Part shown: piece after piece, positions 56,641 to 64,000 of the stretch
How positions within the stretch are numbered: position 1 is the stretch's first letter
Layout: the number at the start of each line of letters is the position of its first letter
Source: Neoarius graeffei
Lineage: Eukaryota > Chordata > Actinopteri > Siluriformes > Ariidae
DNA: 64,000 nt
NCBI RefSeq assembly: GCF_027579695.1
Contig: NC_083582.1
Span: 78,409,727-78,473,726 of the forward strand
Direction of reading: 5' to 3'
Position numbers and translations under genes: made by a program
Notes under the pieces: generated by a model
What the model saw: only the letters and a program-made list of their open reading frames with translations
The model's database searches: none
What the model was told of the DNA's origin: nothing

Positions 56641-57207
56641 CATGCAAAGCACAAGGTTTGGCCGCTCTGAAGCCGGAGGTAATACATCAATCCTATATTT
56701 AGGTTCTTTTAAACATTTTAATCATTTAAACATGTATTGCTTTCACTAAACGTCTACTCCAAGGATGATCCTTGTTGATACCCATTGTGGTATTGCCACG
56801 AGAATCTGTTTTAGACCCAATTTTGTGCTTCAGTACACAGGATTGGTGATTTTAGGGCTGCATTCAGAAATACTGACTTAAATTCAAAAGTTAGGTCAGC
56901 ATGTACACTGGGGAAAGTTCCTCATATTCGGAGGTGGGTTATGCACACACACACACGCACTTACTTTTCTGGGCTCCTCAATCAGATTATGCAAATCTCC
57001 TGTGTGTAGATTACACCTCTCGGGTTGCCAGGAGCACCCAAGACAGGGTTTTCTTACAATACAATCAAGAAAACCACCTTTAAACACTTAAGCAGTAGGA
57101 AATAAGGCCAAACCAGTGGAAACTGACCAGTAATTTTTGCATTTGTCTGTCTGTATTTCAAAAACATTGGACCGGATGGCCCATGAACAATTGTAAAGAT
57201 ATGGGTC
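56641..57207. other. Unassigned spacer with short (CA)n
   Basis: Contains ACACACACACACAC at 56943-56956. No gene recognised. Confidence 0.4.
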
Positions 57208-57520
57208 TGTAGAAACGTTCTGGATGTGGGTGGAGCACAGAAGTATGGCAGGCTGTTATTTGCTTCTGAGTTTTCTTTATTTCTGCTTTTCAGCACAACT
57301 CTGTCCCTTGGGGACAAACTCATACACACAGACTATCATTGTGTTCTGGTCCCCAATCTCCCTTCCTCTATTCCTCTCACTCCTTTTCTAGGGCAGACTC
57401 ACTGTAAGAGACACACAAACACACGTTAATTGACAACAAGTGTAGCGATACGACCACTCACCTTCCCCAACTCTGCCCCCCATTCACAGACTGATGCTGG
57501 GCCACGCTCCCGCTGCCACA
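57208..57520 (-). repeat. 3' LTR of the Gmr1-like element (313 bp)
   Basis: On the minus strand it runs TGTGGCAGCGGGAGCGTGG to CTACA, with a poly(A) signal AATAAAG. It starts right after CCATGGGGGTA, a polypurine tract. It is the same family as the solo LTR at 18280-18604 and the arms at 36459-37142. Confidence 0.9.
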
Positions 57521-57534
57521 TACCCCCATGGACC

Positions 57535-57890
57535 ACCTTGAATTTGAATGGCTGGAGGGCAAGATACCAACGGGTGATCTGTGCGTTGGCATCCTTCATG
57601 CGGTGGAGCCACTGGAGGGGCACGTGGTCCAAACAGAGGGTGAAAGGGCATCCCAGCAGGTAGTACCGAGGGTGAGGACTGCCCACTTGATGGCTAGGCA
57701 CTCTTTCTGTATTGTGCTGTACCTGCCTTCCCATATTGACAGCTTCCGGCTAATGTACAGCACAGGACGTTCCTCCCCCTCCACCTTCTGGGACAGAACG
57801 GCCCCCAGTCCTCTGTCCGATGCGTCCGTCTGTAAAATAAAGGGGAGAGAAAAGTCAGGGGAGTGTAACAGTGGCCCCCCCACACAGTGC
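57535..57890 (-). pseudogene. Gmr1-like RNase H
   Basis: Minus-strand frames read LQTDASDRGLGAVLSQ (first catalytic Asp), ERPVLYISRKLSIWEGRYST and KECLAIKWAVLTL (catalytic Glu), then HVPLQWLHRMKDANAQITRW and LQPFKFKVVH. A frameshift occurs near 57655. After KVVH the frame passes into the LTR, so the C-terminal end appears deleted up to the polypurine tract. Confidence 0.9.
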
Positions 57891-57900
57891 AGCCTTTACC

Positions 57901-58287
57901 CTAGAGAAAGCCTGTTGGCATTGCCGTCCACTGGACCGGATCTGATGCTCCCTTTTTAGTGAGATCAGTCAGTGGGCTGGTGATGTCTGAATAATTAGGT
58001 ATGAACCTACGATAGTATCCAGCCAGCCCCAGGAACTGTCTCACCCCCTTTATGGTCTTGGGCCTCGGGCAGGCCGCAATCGCTGCTGTCTTATTGATTT
58101 GGGGACGCACCTACCCATGGCCCAAGTGGAAACCCAGATACCGTACTTCCACCTGCCCAATTGCACACTTCTTTGGGTTAGCTGTGAGACCTGCATGCCT
58201 CAGCGACTTTAGGATGGCCCTAAGGTGTTCGAGGTGCCGCGGCCAATCATTGCTCTAGGTGATATCATCGAGATATGCAGCTGCATA
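57901..58287 (-). pseudogene. Gmr1-like RT, second half
   Basis: The minus strand starts at the catalytic box AYLDDI (58280), continues with HLEHLRAILKSLRHAGLT and KCAIGQVEVRYLGFHLG, then IKGVRQFLGLAGYYRRFIPN and SPLTDLTKKGA. These are palm end, thumb and connection. Stops lie after the YLDD box and near 58113. The upstream half continues at 61038 beyond two insertions. Confidence 0.92.
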
Positions 58288-59894
58288 CAGTGGTGCTTGA
58301 AAGTTTGTGAACCCTTTAGAATTTCCTATATTTCTGCATAAATATGAACTAAAACATCATCATATTGTCACACAAGTCCTAAAAGTAGATAAAGAGAACC
58401 CAGTTAAACAAATGAGACAAAAATATTATACTTGGTCATTTATTTATTGAGGAAAATGATCCAATATTACATATGTGAGTGGCAAAAGTATGTGAACCTC
58501 TAGGATTAGCAGTTAATTTGAAGGTGAAATTAGAGTCAGGTGTTTTCAATCAATGGGACGACAATCAGGTGTGAGTGGGCACCCTGTTTTATTTAAAGAA
58601 CAGGGATCTATCAAAGTCTGATCTTCACAACACATGTTTGTGGAAGTGTATCATGACACGAACAAAGGAGATTTCTGAGGACCTCAGAAAAAGCATTGCT
58701 GATGCTCATCAGGCTGGAAAAGGTTACAAAACCATCTCTAAAGAGTTTGGACTCCACCAATCCACAGTCAGACAGATTGTGTACAAATGGAGGAAATTCA
58801 AGACCATTGTTACCCTCCCCTGGAGTGGTCGACCAACAAAGATCACTCCATGAGCAAGGTGTGTAATAGTCGGCGAGGTCACAAAGGACCCCAGGGTAAC
58901 TTCTAAGCAACTGAAGACCTCTCTCACATTAACATTAGCCAATGTTCATGAGTCCACCATCAGGAGAACACTGAACAACAATGGTGTGCATGGCAGGGTT
59001 GCAAGGAGAAAGCCACTGCTCTCCATAAAGAACATTGCTGCTCATCTGCAGTTTGCTAAAGATCATGTGGACAAGCCAGAAGGCTACTGGAAAATGTTTT
59101 GTGGACAAATGAGATCAAAATAGAACTTTTTGGTTTCAATGAGAAGCGTTATGTTTGGAGAAAGGAAAGCACTGCATTCCAACATAAGAACCTTATCCTT
59201 TCTGTGAAACATGGTGGTGGTAGTATCATGGTTTGGGCCTGTTTTGCTGCATCTGGGCCAGGATGGTTTGCCATCATTGTTGGAATAATGAATTCTGAAT
59301 TATACCAGCAAATTCTAAAGGAAAATATCAGGACATCTGTCCATGAACTAAATCTCAAGAGAAGGTGAGTCATGCAGCAAGACAGCAACCCTAAGCATAC
59401 AAGTCATTCTACCAAAGAATGGTTAAAGAAGAATGAAGTTAATGTTTTGGAATGGCCAAGTCAAAGTCCTGACCTTAATCCAATCGAAATGTTGTGGAAG
59501 GACCTGAAGCGAGCAGTTCATGTGAGGAAACCCACCAACATCCCAGAGTTGAAGCTGTTCTGTATGGAGGAACGGGCTAAAATTCCTCCAAGCCGGTGTG
59601 CAGGACTGATCAACAGTTACCGCAAACGTTTATTTGCAGTTATTGCTGCACAAGGGGGTCACACCAGATACTGAACGCAAAGGTTCACATACTTTTGCCA
59701 CTCACAGATATGTAATATTGGATCATTTTCCTCAATAAATAAATGACCAAGTATAATATTTTTGTCTCATTTGTTTAACTGGCTTCTCTTTATCTACTTT
59801 TAGGACTTGTGTGAAAATCCGATGATGTTTTAGGTCATATTTATGCAGAAATATAGAAAATTCTAAAGGGTTCACAAACTTTCAAGCACCACTG
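58288..59894 (+). mobile_element. Tc1-type DNA transposon, copy 4
   Basis: A 1607-bp element with TA at 58286-58287 and 59895-59896, inserted in the RT of the Gmr1-like element a few codons before its YLDD box. Confidence 0.97.
58653..59674 (+). pseudogene. Tc1 transposase pseudogene, copy 4
   Basis: Unlike copies 1-3, codons 1-5 read MTRTK, so the early TGA is absent. Helix-turn-helix text is intact to KITP, where AGA has become TGA (58851). A one-base loss near 59093, Asp to Asn at the first catalytic site (WTNEIKIELFG) and TGA near 59368 follow. QQDSNPKHTS has also lost the second Asp. SPDLNPIEMLW keeps the Glu. It was independently inactivated. Confidence 0.95.
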
Positions 59895-59908
59895 TAGGTG
59901 GTGTGGGG

Positions 59909-61037
59909 AAAAGACTGCGGAATGCATTTGAACAAGGGGGGGCCACAATCGCAAGAGGGTGTCACCGAAATGTTAGGTCGGACATGATGCATATAGGCTA
60001 CCTTATACACGGACACGCACGTAATGCTATCAGTCATGACAGCCAGCACAGAACCGCGCAGATTAAAATGCACAAGAAAAGCACCTCGGTGGTCGGTGGT
60101 AACTCAACTTAAACTGCTTGCTTGTACCAGTACTAAAGCACTATAGATAGAAACACTGAACACAGAGAAGTGCACTCGGCGGTGCTCGGTCAGAGGAAAG
60201 TATGGGAATATGCCTGCAGTTTTGTCAGAGCTGCGTGTGTGTCCGCGCGCGCGAGTGCGCGTCTGTGTGTGTGCGTGTGTGTGTGTGTGTGTGCGTTTCC
60301 ACAATATGCCAGCACATAACTGCGCAGAATAAAATGCCAAAACAGCCAACATTAATAACCCCAGCATCAGTTATGACTTTAGTCCACAATATGCCAGCAC
60401 AGAAGTGCGCAGAATAAACTGCCAAAACAGCCAGCAGCACAGAAGGCTATACATAGATTAATCCATTGGTCATGACTTTAGCCCACAACATGCCAGCACA
60501 TAACTGCGCAGAATAAAATGCTAAGACAGCTAACAGTACACAACAAAAACACCTCGGTAGTAGGCTAACTCAACTTAAACAACTCTTGTATCAGTACCAA
60601 TGCAGTATAGAAACATTGAAAACAGAGGAAGCAGTGCACTCGGCGGTGCTAATAGAAGTAACCAATGACTTACCCTTAAAACTTCCCAAAGGCCTGCCTG
60701 CATCTGTCATTGGCCTGCACACTACAAACAATGATGTCTACTACCACAATCACAACTTCCGTGTGGTGTTTTTTCAGCGCTGCACTGTGCTGTGTACATT
60801 TTGCAACATTTCACGCACGACGTATACACGTTGCTCAACGTCAAAAAATATTGGTTTAGGAAATGTTTAAGCAAATGTTTGATTAAATTACAGCATGGGT
60901 TGGGTTTAAGTTCAATTTTGTCGACATGTTTTGAGTTGAAAAACACTCGCAGGCCAACATTTTATTTTTTTTTAAAATAATTTTCAAAAAGTTACCCAGG
61001 CCACGGCCCCCCTGGCCTGGGCGGTTCCGCGGTCTAT
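59909..61037. mobile_element. Unclassified TIR element with 9-bp target duplication
   Basis: GGTGTGGGG flanks it (59900-59908, 61038-61046). The ends AAAGACTGCGGAA and (inverse) ATAGACCGCGGAA are short imperfect inverted repeats. The interior has a (GT)n array and an internal duplication (60036-60190 versus 60490-60650). The duplication length fits Mutator-like elements or hAT with one extra matching G. No transposase was found. Confidence 0.7.
60030..60650. repeat. Internal repeats and (GT)n in the unclassified element
   Basis: The words CAACTTAAAC, ATAGAAACA and GTGCACTCGGCGGTGCT occur in the same order at 60086-60190 and 60553-60650. A unit with CCACAATATGCCAGCACA and TGCGCAGAATAAA recurs at about 60298, 60390 and 60485. 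A (GT)n tract lies at 60232-60296. Confidence 0.8.
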
Positions 61038-61430
61038 GGTGTGGGGTCAGAGAACCCTGTCCATGAACCGCTGGAATGTCACGGGAGCCACAAATAACCC
61101 AAAAAGAAGTGTGATGAACTGGTGTAAGCCAAACGGTATGGAAAAGGCTGTTTTCCCTTGGGATAGAGGAGTCAAGGGGATCTGCCAATATCCCTTTGTC
61201 AAATCCAGTGTCAAATAAAAACGAGCCGTGCCTAATCGATCGAGCAGCTTGTCAATGCGAGGCATTGGGTATGCGTCAAATTTAGACACTGCGTTGACTT
61301 TTCTATAGTCCACACAGAACTGGACCGACCCATCCTTCTTGGGGACCAGGACCACTGGGCTGCACCAGTCACTGTGGGACTCCTCGATTATGCCCATTTT
61401 GAGCATGGCCTTGAGTTCATCCCTGACCAC
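61038..61430 (-). pseudogene. Gmr1-like RT, first half
   Basis: The minus strand reads VRDELKAMLKMGIIEES, SDWCSPVVLVPKKDGSVQF, VDYRKVNAVSKFDAYPMPRI, ARFYLTLDLTKGYWQIPL (first catalytic Asp) and FGLFVAPVTFQRFMDRVL. It is one open frame of 127 codons, then a stop just before the 9-bp duplication of the next insertion. Confidence 0.95.
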
Positions 61431-62100
61431 CTTTTTTTGTGTTCGGGCAGGCGGTAAGGGCAGCTGTGCACTACCACCCCCGGGGGCGTCTCATTGTGGT
61501 GTTCTATGAGGTGGGTGTGGCTGGGCAGGGGCGAAAACACATCAGAAAATTCGTTCTGCAACTGGGCTACCTCTGTGAGTTGGGCCGGGGAGAGATGGTC
61601 TCCACAAGGGACTGGAGTGGTTGGCGATGTCAATTTTCTTTTTTGAACCTCCGGCCCCAGCTCCGCCTTCTCCGGGATTACTGACACCAACGCCACAGGG
61701 AGCTCCTCATTCCAACGTTTTAACAGATTGAGGTGGTAAATTTGCAATGCCCCACCCCTGTCTATTCGTCTCACCTCATAGTCGACGTCCCCAGCTCGCC
61801 GTATGACCTCGAAGGGCCCTTGCCACTTGGCGATCAATTTGGAGCTTGACATGGGCAATAATACGAGTACTTTGTCCCCCAGTGTGAACTCTCTAAGGCA
61901 CGTTCCCCTGTCATACAGTTGGATTTGATGTTCTTGCGCCTGCTGCAAATTCTCCTGGGTTAAGTGTGTGAGTGTGTGGAGTTTTGTGTGCAGGTCGAGA
62001 ACGTATTGAATTTTGTTCTTACTCGATGAAGGTCCCTCCTCCCAATTTTCACGCAGCACGTCCAAAATGCCACGCGGCTTACGCCCATATAATAATTAAA
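61388..62100 (-). pseudogene. Integrase C-terminus fused to RT N-terminus in one frame
   Basis: A 225-codon frame. Residues 58-100 hold the integrase C-terminal domain (REFTLGDKVLVLLP and AKWQGPFEVIRRAGDVDYEV, a GPF/Y-type motif), residues 100-125 the tail IYHLNLLKRWNEE, and residues 159-210 the RT approach (QLQNEFSDVFSPLPSHTHLI and PYRLPEHKK). Because both parts are in one uninterrupted frame, the order is original and not a rearrangement. A one-base shift separates it from the next RT frame. Confidence 0.93.
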
Positions 62101-62121
62101 ACGGTGAAGAACCTGTGGAGG

Positions 62122-62349
62122 TGTTAGGGTCCAACCCAGTCTGAACAGTCCTTATTTCTCGAGACCCCCGATGCCTTTGTGCCCCTCGGATCCGGGACAA
62201 AATACCGTGAGAGAAACAGACCAGGAAAACCAGAAAGGTTTCACAGCCAGTTTATTCACAGTCACTTTGTCGAAATGAAAACATTTTTGAAAACATTTTA
62301 TAGCATCCATTTATCTCTGTGTTTATGTTTTGTCTACATATGTACGCAA

Positions 62350-62394
<45 letters not shown>

Positions 62395-63500
62395 GTCAGC
62401 CTATGACATCAGCTATGTTCGTCTCCTCACTTGCGTGCAATTGAGGGGACCTTGATCTGGAAATAATAATAATAATCTCCATCAGTATGTGTGTATAAAT
62501 CTTGAATCAATCATAATATAATAACATTTCTGATCATATGACATGATAGCAAGGTACAGACAGATTTTAAAGGTCTCTGCTTACGTACACCCCTTCAGGT
62601 CAGATATAACATAGGGCATGGAATTTTTAAACACAGATAATATGTCTAGTCTACGAAGTCTATTCAAAGAAGGTCAAATACATCAGAAATTAATGAGTTT
62701 ACACAGAAAAGGATCTAATAGCTAACATATTAAAACCATAATTTCTTAACACATGAATGTGTGCTAAGTCAGTAAATTACATCTTGATTTCATCAATATA
62801 TATAGTAAGACAATCATAAGCAAAATAACAAATAACAATATGTCTTTAACAATGTTAAAACAAAGAATGTTATAAGAAAGTAAACAAAAAAATAAGAACA
62901 AACTTAAACAAGAAAGTCATACGAAACATAAGAAAAATGAGAATATGTCTGGCAAACCAACTAACAGGATTCAGAATTAAACTCATAACAAAAACCAAAA
63001 ACTAAATTAGTTTAATGCTTTTAAACTAAAAACCTTATAATCATAAAGTCTTAACAACCCTAAATTATATTCTGTAATTATAAAACTAACTTAAAACTAT
63101 AAAACTAACATTAATCACTAAATGCAGCTTTAATTCTACCATTCAATCATTTCAACTTCAGATACAACATTAAAGAAGCTGGTTTACTCGAACACTCTTA
63201 AATCACAATCCTAGCTATAAAACTAAGTTGAATCATGGCTTTAAATTTAACCTTTAATCCCTATGTAGCTGCGAGTGTGTGTGGGTCGATCTGACATCAA
63301 AACAGACCTTGGCGGATCTTTCAGACACATCTCTGATCAAAAATACACATTTCATATCAAAATAAACAAAATGTTCCCAAGCAATGTCCAGCCGAGACAT
63401 AAGGTCATTTCAACTAATAATATAATTTTGTCACAAAATAATTTGCTAACTTCTTGGCCAAGAATTAATAAACCTACATATAATAAAACCTAACCTAACA
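62122..63500 (-). mobile_element. Solo LTR, 1379 bp, with 5-bp target duplication
   Basis: The plus strand starts TGTTAGGGTCCAACCC and ends CCTAACCTAACA. GGAGG lies on both sides (62117-62121, 63501-63505). Read minus, a poly(A) signal (GAATAAACTGG near 62255) is close to the 3' end, so it is probably a minus-strand LTR. It carries a (GT)n array at 62352-62391 and is very AT-rich. It interrupts the Gmr1-like integrase. It has no coding content and no relation to the other LTRs. Confidence 0.85.
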
Positions 63501-63910
63501 GGAGGCTTGCGGTACCTCTTGTACTGCAAATAACAGGGGCTCGAGCCACTTTTCCCAATTACGTGCGTCTTCACTTACGAACTTCCAAATTATGTTTTTG
63601 AGAGTTCGATTAAAATGTTCCACTAAGCCATCAGTTTGTGGGTGATAGACACTGGTGCAGATAGGCTTAATCCCCAGTAACCCATACAGTTTGCGCAGTG
63701 TGCATGACATAAATGTAGTGCCTTGGTCTGTCAGGATTTCTTTCGGAATCTCGACCCGGGAGATAAAGCGGAAGAGCACTTCCGCAATACTGTGTGCTGA
63801 GATATTGCGGCGAAGCACTGCTTCTGGATATCGCGTTGCATAGTCCACCAGAGCTAAACTAAAGCGATATCCCCATGCTGACCGATCTAATGGCCCGGAG
63901 TTGTGCAAAG
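63501..63910 (-). pseudogene. Gmr1-like integrase core
   Basis: The minus strand reads GPLDRSAWGYRFSLALVDYA, IPKEILTDQGTTFMSC (second catalytic Asp), YHPQTDGLVEHFNRTLK (catalytic Glu) and WEKWLEPLLFAVQEVPQ. The first catalytic Asp would lie just before GPL and is not preserved. Upstream sequence (63911-64000) no longer matches integrase, so a deletion or another insertion begins there. Confidence 0.93.
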
Positions 63911-64000
63911 AAATGCTGTAAAATAAAGATTCCTTTATCTTTATAAATGTTTCTACATAAAAAAAAAAAAAATCTGTAAAGTGTAGTAAACAGTAATAAG

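Larger units (their letters stand above)
57208..63910 (-). mobile_element. Ty3/gypsy element with integrase upstream of RT (Gmr1-like order)
   Basis: Reading minus, the order is integrase core (63908), integrase C-terminus joined in frame to the RT N-terminus (62065-61388), RT (61430-61038, continuing 58287-57901), RNase H (57883-57535), polypurine stretch CCATGGGGGTA and 3' LTR (57520-57208). Three later insertions interrupt it (58288-59894, 59909-61037, 62122-63500). Integrase before RT is the Gmr1-like arrangement. The 5' LTR, gag and protease are not in the window. Confidence 0.9.

Overview
This window reads as a repeat-dense stretch of a teleost fish nuclear genome. The evidence is the repeat catalogue: several Tc1-type transposons with fish-like termini, DANA-like tRNA-derived SINEs, L2- and RTE-type LINEs, hAT elements with BED fingers, Ty3/gypsy elements and very many microsatellites. 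A catfish-like (siluriform) source is possible from the general look of the repeats, but I cannot prove it. There are no bacterial-style operons, no rRNA, no stand-alone tRNA gene and no CRISPR array.

Only one piece of probable host gene is visible: a CpG-rich 5' region (about 8.56-9.24 kb) with three short upstream ORFs. It ends in a 61-bp coding exon (9146-9206) that encodes a signal-peptide-like N-terminus and stops at a consensus splice donor. I could not name the gene and found no convincing second exon, so most of the remaining 55 kb may be its first intron or intergenic DNA.

Layout. 0-8.4 kb: TA-flanked MITEs, two hairpin palindromes and two full-length Tc1 elements facing opposite ways 334 bp apart. 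8.5-11.2 kb: host exon, microsatellites and a SINE with a long GATA tail. 11.8-17.6 kb: a degraded Tc1-like element, a hAT with an 8-bp duplication, and a MITE carrying a SINE. 18.2-19.2 kb: a LINE 3' end split by a solo LTR. 20-24 kb: nested unclassified repeats and a scrambled Tc1. 24.5-26.8 kb: another Tc1-like element holding a solo LTR. 27.7-29.06 kb: a hAT with a BED finger and an inserted SINE. 29.3-31.3 kb: a long dispersed repeat and an LTR. 32.1-33.2 kb: a TTAA-flanked transposon with a decayed THAP-like domain. 34.05-37.74 kb: an internally deleted chromovirus (Ty3/gypsy with chromodomain), itself split by an inverted LTR pair. 38.4-40.6 kb: a MITE holding a Tc1. 43.9-48.3 kb: a near-complete LINE with a 15-bp target duplication inside a short-period tandem repeat. 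49.8-56.6 kb: three more LINEs. 57.2-63.9 kb: a Ty3/gypsy element whose integrase lies upstream of reverse transcriptase (Gmr1-like order), cut by a Tc1, an unclassified transposon and a 1.38-kb solo LTR.

The copies form a readable nesting history, because many target-site duplications survive (TA, TTAA, 5-bp LTR, 8-bp hAT, 15-bp LINE). The most interesting points are the integrase-first gypsy element, the palindromic LTR-PBS-LTR insertion whose LTRs belong to that same family, a SINE built from the two ends of the RTE LINE found 10 kb away, and Tc1 copies that share disabling mutations and so must have been moved by transposase from elsewhere. Nearly every transposon ORF is broken.
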